The translations under genes were made by a program, and so were the position numbers. Under the pieces are notes generated by a model that saw nothing but the letters and a program-made list of their open reading frames with translations, made no database searches and had not been told where the DNA came from. From Acanthaster planci (Eukaryota > Echinodermata > Asteroidea > Valvatida > Acanthasteridae), in contig NW_019091379.1 of NCBI RefSeq assembly GCF_001949145.1, positions 1,272,574-1,336,573 on the forward strand: a DNA stretch of 64,000 nt, in the 5' to 3' direction. Shown here one piece after another: positions 20,101-29,117 of the stretch; within the stretch, counting starts at the first letter, position 1; each line of letters begins with the position of its first letter.

Positions 20101-22277
20101 TCACATTCATTCTCATATTTCTCTTCCGGCAGAAGAAATTCCACAACAGATTTCTTTAGAATCTTTTCAAAATTGAGTGGCCCTTTTTTTTGGGGGGGGG
20201 GTGGACCCAGTAAATCTCAATCATATGGTGTGTTACAATTGTGGTGAATACATGGAAGTGTTTGAACAATCAATACTGGCATGTCTATGTGTGATACTTC
20301 ACTTTGTCTTGAATAAATCTTCAGGTTTGGAAGACTTTCCATGCTTTGTCTTCATGCTCAATTCTCAGCATAATTCTTAGTCACATCAATGAGAAAAATT
20401 GTCATATTCGTTAAGATTGCTTTTAATCATACGTACTCAAACATATCCATCTCTAAAACTAATATATACATGCCTCAAATAAGACTTGTAACAACTATTA
20501 CCAGGAGAGAGCCACTTCCTTGCAGTCAATCCTCCATGGGCACACCTGGAAAATGGCAGAATCTCCCCTTCCTCAGTGGGGTGGTTGTAGAAGGTTCTTT
20601 CAGGGTTGAATTTAAGAGCAGTAGAAGGCCGCGCAGGAAAACATGTCTGCTAAGTTCAATTTCCCATCCTGGACCCTATGTTTTGTCTCGCATTTTCAAA
20701 ACTTTATTGTTATTTTGTAATGTCCAGTGCAACCATAATAACTGTGTTATTGTATGTTTTACAACTTGTGTCTTAACTCCATACAGACAGTCAACAAAGT
20801 ATGCACGTATTTTTCCTGTGTTTTATTGTTGTATTGAAGTTCACTGACAGTCTCAAACACAGGATATAAACCATTGTGTGACAGTTGCTCTATACAAAAC
20901 TCAACTCATGCTTTCTACCATTAAAAGAGGGCCGTCAGGAATGTCCTGTGAAATGTCGCTGGAGTTATCTGTGACAGGGAAAGAGGACAAACAAGATGAA
21001 GTGTGTAAATTGATTGTTGACATTTTTGCCCCTCTACCCAGATTGGAACAGTGGCGGTGGGGGTGGTGGTTTCAACAACTTTGGCAGGAACTACGGTGGG
21101 GATAGTTCCAACTTTGGGCCCATGAAGAACACACAGTTTAACAACAGAGGCCAGACTCCATACAGTGGTGAGTGCATTTGCCATGCATGTTGTGCATCGG
21201 TTTTGGAAGCAGTGTCAGAAGTGTGCAACGTCTGTGAATCAAGTTGGCTGGGAATCGTGTCTTACACTTGGTGAAATAAACTTGCGAGAAATTTGCCGTT
21301 TTGCCATCAGTTTTTTTAATGTGAATCACTCGGAGATTTGTGTTATGTGTTTATCGCAGTGTTGGACATTTTAGACATAATCCAGGTTTCCTCTTTTCTG
21401 CCAGATTTTGGACAGATTGGATCTTGGCAGACTGGCTGCCTGTCAAAACATGTAGGCCATGTGTGCGACACATGCTTTGGTAGACAACCTGTATACAATA
21501 CTGGATTGGATTGTGTGATAGTTGAAGATTTGACAAAATGGGTGCGAATGGGAACCTTCCTATATGTGCAATACATCATTCTCTGCACAATATTTTTTCT
21601 TCGTATTTACATGCGTTGCTCCAATTCAGAGATGGTCTTTTCCAGAATGTGGCCATTGTTAGTGTTTGGTTTGAAATGTTTCATATTTTGCACTCACTGT
21701 ACACTGCTTGAACTGGGGCTTTTTTTATCTTTTCTCATACAGGTGGTAACGGATTCGGCAACAATATGGGGAGGAATATGGGAGGGAATATGGGCGGTAA
21801 TATGGGTAACATGGGTGGCAATATGGGCAACATGGGTGGCAATATGGGCAGCAATATGGGAAACATGGGAGGCATGGGTAATATGGGTGGTGGTATGGGC
21901 AATATGGGCGGCAACATGGGTGGCAATATGGGCAACATGGGGAACATGGGCAACAACATGGGCGGTAATATGGGCAACATGGGCCGAGGCATGGGCGGGG
22001 GGANNNNNNNNNNNNNNNNNNNNNNNNNNNNNNNNNNNNNNNNNNNNNCATGGGCAGTGGCATGGGCAACATGGGCGGGGGCATGGGCAACAACATGGGG
22101 GGCGGCATGGGCGGCAGGATGGGGGGAATGAATAACATGGGCGGGAACATGATGGGCGGCAATATGGGCGGTGGTGGGGGGAGTGGCTTTGGGAGGGGAG
22201 GCAACTTTGGATCGGGAGGAGGAAGCAGTGGTTATAGTGGCAGTTCTGACATGGGAGGCGGAGGGCGGAGATTCTAA
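5126..22277 (+). CDS. hnRNP A/B-type RNA-binding protein with Met/Gly/Asn-rich tail (7 coding exons)
   Basis: Exons 5126-5257, 9993-10265, 11318-11525, 13711-13839, 14663-14833, 21042-21167 and 21743-22277 join in phase with GT-AG introns. Exon 1 gives 44 residues including VKTEPG, a match to the SUMO consensus. Exon 2 is RRM1 (RNP2 IFLGGL, RNP1 KSRCFGFVTF). Exons 3-4 are RRM2 (RNP2 AFVGGI, RNP1 KKRGFAFVTF, ending IKTHYIKDRRCEAKKA). Exon 5 is a Gly/Phe/Asn tail. Exon 6 holds SSNFGPMK and RGQTPY, matching the M9 PY-NLS of hnRNP A1 used by transportin. Exon 7 is a long Met-Gly-Asn repeat ending GGGGRRF-stop, like hnRNP A1. The family binds nascent RNA and controls splicing, export and stability. 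The product is about 520 residues, against 320-370 in vertebrate A1/A2B1. The 45-N gap in exon 7 leaves the tail incomplete. I am sure of the family but not of A1 versus A2/B1 orthology; exon 1 is the least certain exon. Confidence 0.92.
5746..7065. mobile_element. Mutator-like MITE with 9-bp target-site duplication, interrupted by a nested element
   Basis: TGTTTAGCC occurs directly at 5746-5754 and 7057-7065. Just inside are inverted ends: TAGTCCCAGACTGGGGG at 5755-5771, and its counterpart ending at 7056, which reads TAGCCCCAGACTGGGGG on the other strand. The arms continue at 6707-6800 and 6965-7040 with matching blocks such as ACGGTCCACCC, AGTGGAGACTCCGC and CCTCCGTATCC. The left arm is split by an insertion at 5772-6705. 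A 9-bp duplication with long inverted repeats is the hallmark of Mutator-like elements. No transposase is present. It lies in intron 1 of the hnRNP gene. Confidence 0.7.
5772..6705. mobile_element. Nested non-autonomous element with subterminal GTCAAGTCGTCCCC repeats
   Basis: The left end (5772-5850) has four variants of GGTCAAGTCGTCCCC in a row. The right end (6645-6700) has three copies of the same word on the opposite strand, so the ends are inverted arrays of a short word. The core is AT-rich (6420-6620, A-rich runs and AATAAA-like tracts) with no coding capacity. It sits inside the left terminal repeat of the surrounding Mutator-like MITE. The superfamily is not recognised. Confidence 0.6.
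7066..9992. other. Remainder of hnRNP intron 1
   Basis: No exon or conserved protein is visible. The region is AT-rich with many TACATGTA-like words (for example 8876-8882 and 9168-9183). At 9190-9288 there is a short fragment ending AACAAGAGTCGACTGTA, which looks like the end of a degraded DNA transposon. A single N is at 9466. The acceptor for exon 2 is the AG at 9991-9992 after a T-rich tract. Confidence 0.5.
12132..12194. repeat. Long hairpin with TTAGGGTTA in its stem
   Basis: The left arm TTTTAACCCTAACACTCCTC pairs with the right arm GAGGAGTGTTAGGGTTAAAA. A further pairing of CAATCCTT with GAGGACTG closes to a loop of about 9 nt. The stem is about 27 bp with one or two mismatches. The terminal word resembles a single telomeric repeat unit but is not an array. 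Confidence 0.75.
13240..13375 (+). mobile_element. tRNA-derived SINE, copy 1
   Basis: 13248-13320 has a tRNA-like head. The A-box-like CTAGTGGTTAAGACATC is followed by GTGGGTTCGAGTCCCAC (13299-13315), which folds as a perfect T-arm and carries the B box GGTTCGAGTCC. The acceptor stem does not pair, so this is a SINE head and not a functional tRNA gene. A related copy lies near 53190. The antisense reading frame gives a peptide containing GGTRTHNLMLTSADVL, an artefact of this SINE type. Confidence 0.75.
14277..14560 (-). mobile_element. tRNA-derived SINE-like repeat, minus strand
   Basis: 14480-14490 reads GGAATCGAACC, the complement of a B box GGTTCGATTCC. An A-box-like TTAGTGTAGCAGACC lies upstream of it on the minus strand (around 14520-14540). 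Downstream on that strand is an unpaired tail. The acceptor stem is not evident, so a SINE remnant is more likely than a tRNA gene. It lies in hnRNP intron 4. Confidence 0.5.
14834..16732. other. Intron 5 of the hnRNP gene, upstream of the nested pseudogene
   Basis: No coding exon seen. 15285-15420 is a dispersed repeat related to 34905-35040; shared words include TGTATGGTCTT(T)GCGTACA, CAAGAACCCG, ACCATCTGT and GGGGGTGCACTT. An A-rich tract lies at 15170-15235. The remainder is unique AT-rich DNA. Confidence 0.5.
16733..18843 (+). pseudogene. P2X7 C-terminal (ballast) domain protein, broken copy nested in an hnRNP intron
   Basis: Three exons are recognisable: 16733-16953 (acidic N-terminus with GAEPYRYKP, the usual lead-in of these proteins), 17681-17902 and 18673-18843. 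Exon 2 encodes CRCGRCAPHNELVDCKCC, the cysteine-rich metal-binding motif, then STQCLTEYPWFEATCLN and GYRHQYG. Exon 3 encodes KFRHVLVAYRQVVRWCWGYL and LPSCVM. These match the zinc-binding intracellular domain at the C-terminus of vertebrate P2X7, which occurs as stand-alone proteins in many invertebrates. There are three lesions: an in-frame TAA at 17748-17750 between the two halves of exon 2, a frame change just after PSCVM (about 18768-18775), and a TGA before the conserved GF near the end. Frame and phase otherwise hold (donor GTGACA at 17903), so decay looks recent. An unrecognised extra intron or assembly error could explain one lesion but hardly all three. Confidence 0.7.
18844..21041. 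other. Intron 5 of the hnRNP gene, downstream of the nested pseudogene
   Basis: No exon, RNA gene or clear mobile element could be supported. The sequence is AT-rich and contains TACATGTA-type words near 19615-19632. A G-run is at 20193-20202. The acceptor for hnRNP exon 6 is the CAG ending at 21041. Confidence 0.45.
22004..22048. other. Assembly gap (45 N) inside the Met/Gly repeat of hnRNP exon 7
   Basis: Forty-five Ns interrupt the Met-Gly-Asn codon repeat. The frame entering from the left (ATG at 21766) and the frame that reaches the stop (ATG at 22050) differ by two bases modulo three. The gap size therefore cannot be 45 if the gene is intact; the true length should leave remainder 1 on division by 3. 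Confidence 0.95.
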
Positions 22278-25200
22278 ACCACACAGGTCATCCACAGGGG
22301 ATCAAAGGTAAGTGCTCAGTTAGTTCTGTTAGTTCTTCAGTAATGCATAGTCATTATTTTGTTTTGCATTTGGTCAGTATTAAAGACCCCTTGGTTAATT
22401 TGTCTTACCTAAGAAGGGACAGTTGCGGTGCCCAGAAGCAGAATTAATCATATTCTGGCCATTGGAATTTTGACCACTACATATGGGAATAGAGACAAAG
22501 CATCCACTGCATTGAAGTGAAAAACGGGGTGTCTGGGTTGCAAGTAAAGGACATGCATTTATATTACAAAACAAGTTTTAGATAATGGCCAACAGGGTGT
22601 CCAAACAATACCCAGACACCTGTCCGGCTGGCACTTTGCCAAAAATCTCTCTTTTTTTTTTTTTTTTTAAATCTTACACGTGTATGAATATGTACAGATA
22701 GAAATCATTCCGTGGATCGTGTACCTCCTCATGGGCTGTAACTGAACTTTGACCAAGGATATTTGTTTTGGCAGTGGGAGGCATTGTACATGTATGTGTA
22801 TTAACTCTAAATTTTTAGTTCACCGACCCAGAAGTTGAATCTCAGATGACTCTCAGTTTATAGTTAATGCTAGTTTAAAAAAAAAAAAAATGGAGCAGAA
22901 ATTCCTTATTTCCCACCTCTGATACCACATGTGCATATTTCCATATGGACCTGTTCAACACAATTTGGACTGCTTTCCCCCCATTTCATTCATGTCTGTT
23001 TTCATAGATGTATTCGTGCCCAGTTTTAATATTCCAGTTTTACTGTTTATCACAGGATTTATAGGAGGTTTAGTTACCCGGCAGAGGGACAGGTTACATG
23101 CAGGGAGAGACAGAGAGTTACTCAGAGTGACACAAACGGTGACACACTTAGTCAGAAACAGGCACATATTTGTGTGTCCCCGCAGGCTTGGCAGGACACA
23201 AAGAGATGTACAGTGTATGGTAGACATTAGACATTGGACTAGGTTTGCAATGTGAAATGTAACCGTCGCATCATGTTTGCCCCAAGGCTTATGTACTGTA
23301 ATGTAAGTCAAAAACATCTTCACCCCTGTAAAAACTGGAATATCTGAGAACGTCACCTTGATTAAGGAATTGGGGTTATTCTTGGATAAAGTAGGTTTTA
23401 AGCACTTGTATTTGCTTTGTATATTGTGTATGTAGACTAGAACCAACCATTTTTTAATGTTTGTCAAAATTACTTGCTTAAAGGCTTTAGTTCTTAAAGA
23501 TGAAATAAAATGCTGTACCATGGTGACAGAACAGGCATGAAATATTTGGATGTAGCTACAAATTCCATGCAATTTCAAATTTAACTTATGTCATGAATAC
23601 CCAGTAGAATAAAACTAAAACCAGCCTTTTGATAGGTTTCACCCACATCTACTTCATGTGTTTAGAAATTCCTGGGTTCAGAGAGTTTTAAGTGGTTGAG
23701 TTGTCCTGTATCATGTGAACGTGTAGATAAGTGCTGATCTTTATTTAGTAATTCCTTATCTTGGTTAGATTATGAAAAGCAGTAATTGTTTGAACAATCC
23801 TTTGAACAGTCCTTTTTTTTCAGAGTGTTGTAGAAAAAGTTAATGAGATCTTTCGTTCTATAAGATTATCTTTTTATTTTTCAAAATCAACTGCTTGGTT
23901 TTGAGTTGCTTACGTATGAACGAGTGGCTCTCTTCCAGTCTTGTCAACGTGACCAACCTGACATTTTTTCAAGCCGTAGTAAGGCTTCCTAAAACCACAT
24001 CTAGCACCTTTGGAAGTCCTTACATGGACAGCTGATAGCATGTGTTGTTTGTGTTATTATTACTACAAGAATTCAGGGCCACACAAACACTAGATAAGAT
24101 AATTTTTAGCCCTCTGTTTCTAAGAGACCACGGATTTATGAATGTTGGTAGTTAGTAGGGTGCAGTATAGCAAGGGTTTAAATGACAAATTTGCAGCACA
24201 TGTATTTATGCAGGTGCAGTAAAGTTAAGAAGCATATCAAGTGATCTCTGTCAGAGGCACCCTCTAGAAGTTGGGCATTTGCAAACAGAAAACGAGTGTT
24301 CGAATTTGAAAGGAAAACCAAAGTTAATCCCTGGAATAAGTGTTTTTGTTTGCTGTATCCCTTGTTTCGTTAAGCTTAATTTAACCTATTTTGGGTTGTC
24401 TAATTTCAGTAGTATGGGTTCATTAGTTTTGATTTCTGTCTAGGTTATTCAAGTTACCAGGAAAATTGTCTGGAAAAAGTTTTTATTATGTGTAAATTTG
24501 AGTTTTAGGAGTACTATAGGCCGTGTCAGACCTGCTAACTTCCTTGCATACTTTTTTAGTCTATTTTTTCTGAATTGCTCATTCCAGATTGGATTTATTT
24601 TCTCTGTATTCTTGTTCTTTTGCAAGTACATGTAGTTGTAAGACCACCTGCCTGATTTTTCCATTACACATTTTTCAGCTACATATAGTGAACTTAGTGA
24701 CTTTACTGGACTACTTTCAATTACGAGGATTAAATGGATTGCCTACATGTATATACACCGTTCTCGAGAGGTGACAGTCCAGTTGTTTGATCTTTGATTC
24801 AGTACACTAAGCTACCAGAAATTATACGATATGAGTATTTACTGTCAAACTGTTTGTTTTTGTTTTGTTTTTTTTTGGTGTGATTCTGCCAAACTTAACC
24901 TTTTGACAGGCAGTTTTGGGTCTGGTTAATTGTAGCAGTTGTGTGTAAATTTCTGAAGTTTGAAAGGCGTATTCGTTTTATGTTCAGAAATTGTTTCCAT
25001 TGTCTCAGTGAGGTTGTAAGTTTCATTCAGAAGTGAGCCTGAAAACCCGCACCGAAATGATTGGAGCTGGCAGTTTCCAGCTTGTCTTGCCCACTTCTGT
25101 TTACCATTGAAGCAATCCACAGTAATGGAAACACTTTCCTGACCACTGGTTCAATTTATTTCAAGTGTATGCTGGGTTGCATCATGTAGGCTTTACGTCA

Positions 25201-27865
25201 GGAATAAGAACTTTGTAATTGTGGGGGAAAAGGTTACAGAATTTTTTCTTTGTAAGGCTCTACGTTTGACATTGCTGAGCACTTATCATGCTTACAATAA
25301 ATGCCATTGTGCTCATATTTATGTAATGATGATACTCTTAGAGGCATCATTTATTCCAAGGCCGTCTATCTGAATGTTGGTGTACCACTTTCACATGCTT
25401 TTCAGTGTTCCTGCCACTCAAAACAGGGTAATGCACTCCGAAGGAGTAAACGACAGAGGAGTCTTTAGTTAAGTACATGTATATACTTATGCACATAAAT
25501 ACAGCAAGAACGCACTGCAGAATGATCAATCCATCCTGGGAGTTGCATTGATAAGTTCATTTTTTCCCCTACGGAAGATTGCTTGATGCAGCGCTGGAAA
25601 AAATATCTTAGTTGAATTGGCAGGTAGTTGCTAACGCTGGTTTCGTCTTGGGGACAGTTTCCATAGTTACCTAGAACTCTGAAGGTGAGGCATAGCAGAT
25701 GTACTTTGGCAGGTAGCCCCAGGTAGGCCCCAAGAGATGATTGTGTTGAATAGAGTTGCATTAACAGAAAGCCAGTTGAAACGAGCAGATGGTTTACACA
25801 GGGTATATTGAGTTTATTCATTAGGTTTATCTTGTCGTGCTCAGAACACATGCCGTGGTACTTGCGCAGGGTTAACTCTTCTTTGTGTCTCCAATCCATG
25901 AAAAGTATTCACAGGGAAGTTCTTTATGGATTGATAACTCCTCCCCTTTTCCTCACCCATCCCAACCACCACCCCCCCCCCCAAAAAAGAAAAACTCCAA
26001 CCATTTTGGGGCCCCAATCACATGGGGAAAGGCACTGAAATGAATAGTTCTTCTCAGGAATTTGGTTCAACTTTGATAGTGTCCTGTCTTGCAAGTTTTG
26101 GACTGTGGCGATAAAACCATCTTTAAAATGCAAAACTTTAGAAACCATTGCCCCCCCCCCAAAAAAAACAGCTCAGGCTTTCCAGACCTGCTAATCCAAT
26201 TGATGTATATTGTACATAATTTCATGACTTTTTTTTCCCCCGTGTCTCATGTCTCGACAGTGACTGCCGTCCATCATACTGGGATGTAGTACGGCTTTCA
26301 GATGTGCGCTCTGACAACCGTTGAAGGCATTGCCTTGGTTCATGAAATGGTAAGCAGTTTTTGATGCTGGGACCTTGTCTTTTTTTATCTAATCAGAACT
26401 GCTGATCTATTGGATGTTCTCATTTTTAAGGGACATACATGTATGCTTGCCAGTCGTCCAAGCTATCATATTTGGTTGACAGCTTGTACGTTACAAGTAC
26501 ATAAGCAAAGCCAAAGTCCTGAACTAGCAAAATGGGTTCAGATTGGGATTTATGGACACAAGCTAAACTTGTCTTGAGCACCATCGGATCATGCTTCTTT
26601 TGAATTATCCTTTACCCCACTGTGATAGTTTGAAAGCATTATGTACCGTACACTTCGAGTGCATAAAGATGGTCTAAGTTCAGGATGGTAACTATTCTAC
26701 TTAAAGAGTCATGCTGTCAACTCGTAATTTAAAAGTTACACAAAAAGCTGGGGGTGTAGGGGGCGGAGGACTCACCATCAGAAAACTGACAAATGGTCAA
26801 GAGAGTCAGTTCTTAGGTATGACGTGTATCTGAGGTGGAAAAAACTAAAAGATTTGGAACTACACTCTGCAGAAGGGGGTTGAATCTTGTTTTGACACCA
26901 ACCCAATCTGCAGATGCATTGCGATCTTTACATGCGATACAGGAAGCCTAACTGGTAACGTCATTCAAATTAATACTACTGAGTACATGTATTTATAACG
27001 CACCAACTCCATCATCAAAAAATGCTCAAGGCGTATGAGAATTAACAAAACTGTAGTTTGGTTATGTTTTTTCTGACATTTCCTGAGTCATTTGGCTCCA
27101 TTTTGACGCCTTTGTGTATAAGGTCAACAAGGAAGTAGGTTTCAAATGTATCTTATTCTAAACTGCCCTCTGCAGTTGTGATAACAAAATTCTATGGGAG
27201 ATGATCGGGCATGCGCGGTCCAGATTGCAGTCATTTTTTTGAGTAGACTGTATACAAACATTTTCAAGCCTAGTTAAAGAGTGTGACAGCTGGCAAATTT
27301 CATGCATTTGCATATCACTTTTACTGAGCCAGATGGTCAAAGATGGCGAAAGTGACAAAGATCAACTGGGTGCCAATGGGGAACCCCCTTCCCCCCGAAA
27401 GATGATGAAAATTTCCAACTGAATGTGGATTTTTGCGGCAGTAAGCAACATTTCGGCCACCAGTGGATAAAAGGCAGTGCAGCCCTCCATGCTGACTACC
27501 TGTACATCAGGTTTCTGAATGCTGACAATCAATTTACATGTATTTCCCACAGAATGCTGCGACCGTCGCGCCCGACGAGCAGCTTCTTGGACCATGGTTC
27601 CTCTTTATGAATGCCAGTGACCAATCCTCACCTCCACGGACGTGTACTGTTCAAGGCCTTGGACGATGGCCCACCAAACTGTAATGCTGAGGTAGAACCT
27701 ACACCTCTAACTTCAGCTCCCTATTGATATACAGAACTCATTCGTTCACACTCACTGAGAGTTATTCAGCGCTCAAAAAAGACCTTGATAAGAGAAATTA
27801 CCAAAGAGCCAGATATAAAATTACTTTTTTTTTATTAAATAAATTTTTATTATCAGTGAGGAGAC
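22278..27865 (+). promoter_or_regulatory. Probable spliced 3' UTR of the hnRNP gene
   Basis: Thirty bases after the stop there is a strong donor, AAAG|GTAAGT (22307/22308). A good acceptor (T/C-rich tract then TCGACAG) opens a candidate 89-nt exon at 26261-26349, which ends in ATG|GTAAGC. A further acceptor, TTTCCCACAG, opens a candidate last exon at 27553, and AATAAA occurs at 27838-27843. None of these exons codes. hnRNP A2/B1 in vertebrates is known to splice its 3' UTR and use nonsense-mediated decay for self-control, so this layout is plausible. The exon structure here is inferred from splice signals only. Intervening DNA (22308-26260, 26350-27552) shows no other gene. Confidence 0.4.
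27838..27843 (+). terminator. Candidate poly(A) signal AATAAA of the hnRNP gene
   Basis: AATAAA lies about 285 nt into the inferred terminal UTR exon, in T-rich sequence. It is the first canonical hexamer there. The assignment depends on the inferred 3' UTR splicing. Confidence 0.35.
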
Positions 27866-28004
27866 TTTTTGCTTTTTCTTGTGTGGTATGGCTACGTGAG
27901 ACGTTAGTGTTTTCAAGTGAGTGCAACGGCAAGTTGTTGAAGCCCAAGGTATAGATAGGCCTATAGATATTTTTGCAAAGTTCATTTGTTTGAGACATAT
28001 GTTC

Positions 28005-28340
28005 TCCAGTTCATTCTTGTGAGATCTATGTTTAGAAACATTGTTTCATTTTAGAAACATTTTAGAAACAAATCGTTTTTAGGAGATTTATTTTTCAAGT
28101 TTATTTTTGAGGGGTTATATTTTTCCAAGTTCGTTTATACGAGATATTTTGGGTTTTTTAAATTGATGTTTCTGAGGAAAACTAGAAACATGAAAATATA
28201 TATCCCTTGAAAATTATCTTGAAAAAATATGTCTCATAAAAACAAACCTAATAAACAAAAATCGCAAAGACGAAGTTGAAAAAATACGTCATAAAACAAA
28301 CTTTGAAAAATATGCTTTACTATTTGAAAATACATTTTTA
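28005..28340. repeat. AT-rich imperfect inverted repeat
   Basis: Words such as TTTTTCAAGTTTATTTTTGAG in the left half recur as complements (CATAAAACAAACTTTGAAAAA) in the right half, together with repeated GAAAAAATATGTC-like units. The pairing is imperfect but extends over more than 100 bp per arm. It is probably a degraded foldback element. Confidence 0.4.
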
Positions 28341-28538
28341 TACTTGATGGCACTACACGGCCTTTGTACGAAGGAAACAACTGTGTTGGGTACTTTCTAC
28401 CGGGCGATATGTGCTTTATTGGATGTGTAAATTGGCCCTAACAGTTATTTCAACATTAAATACTGCCAGGAATATGATGTTGCCTTCTGCCACTTTCTAA
28501 AATATTACAGTGCAATTAGACCCTGGTCTTTTTACCTG

Positions 28539-29117
28539 ATGTGTGTTTTTACCTTGGAAATATTATTTTTAGAAATCAAGTATTCTCCTAGTTGTACAGC
28601 TGCTTATAAACTTTCATACGAATTGAAATTAAAATGGACTTTTTACCGCCATTTTTTTTCCTTTATGCGAATAGCATCAGTGTCATTTTTACGTCTGTGT
28701 CTCGTAAAGCCACAAATACTCTCCTCACTCTCTTTCTCTCTGCGCAAAAGCACCCTGCCTATTCAAGCTAACGAATGTTACTTAATGAACGTTCGCAATT
28801 TAACACGCATGCGCTTAAATGTCATAGCAGCCCAAACAATTGAGCAACCAATTGAAAATGAGGTAACAGTTTCAATGCCTTTTGTACTCAAATTCTCCAG
28901 GATTTTTCACTTATTTTTCTTCAGAAAACCCTCTAAAATCGTCAAAGCTATTACAGGTGCTTTCTGGTCATATTGGGGATTTTGGTGTACTTTTTTTTTA
29001 AACACAAAAACCACACAAAATTACTTTCATACTTCAGGAGTTTCTCCAAAACTTCACCATATATTTACTCAAAATTTATGCTTACTTAAAAGTATTTTGT
29101 ATATTGTGGCCCTTTGA
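28539..29117 (+). other. 192-codon open frame, unrecognised
   Basis: This frame is longer than expected by chance in DNA of this composition, but it matches no family I recognise. The translation is rich in F, L, S and K, with no clear signal peptide, repeat or motif and no strong start context. It follows the hnRNP 3' end on the same strand. It could be an exon, an old transposon fragment or a chance frame. I do not claim that it is a gene. Confidence 0.2.

Noticed and set aside
21338-22135. 265-codon plus-strand frame rich in W, A and I
   Set aside because: It is the wrong frame of the hnRNP Met-Gly-Asn exon, and it reads through the intron and the N gap.
21694-22295. Three long minus-strand frames over the same exon
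   Set aside because: Low-complexity shadows of the hnRNP coding repeat; all cross the N gap.
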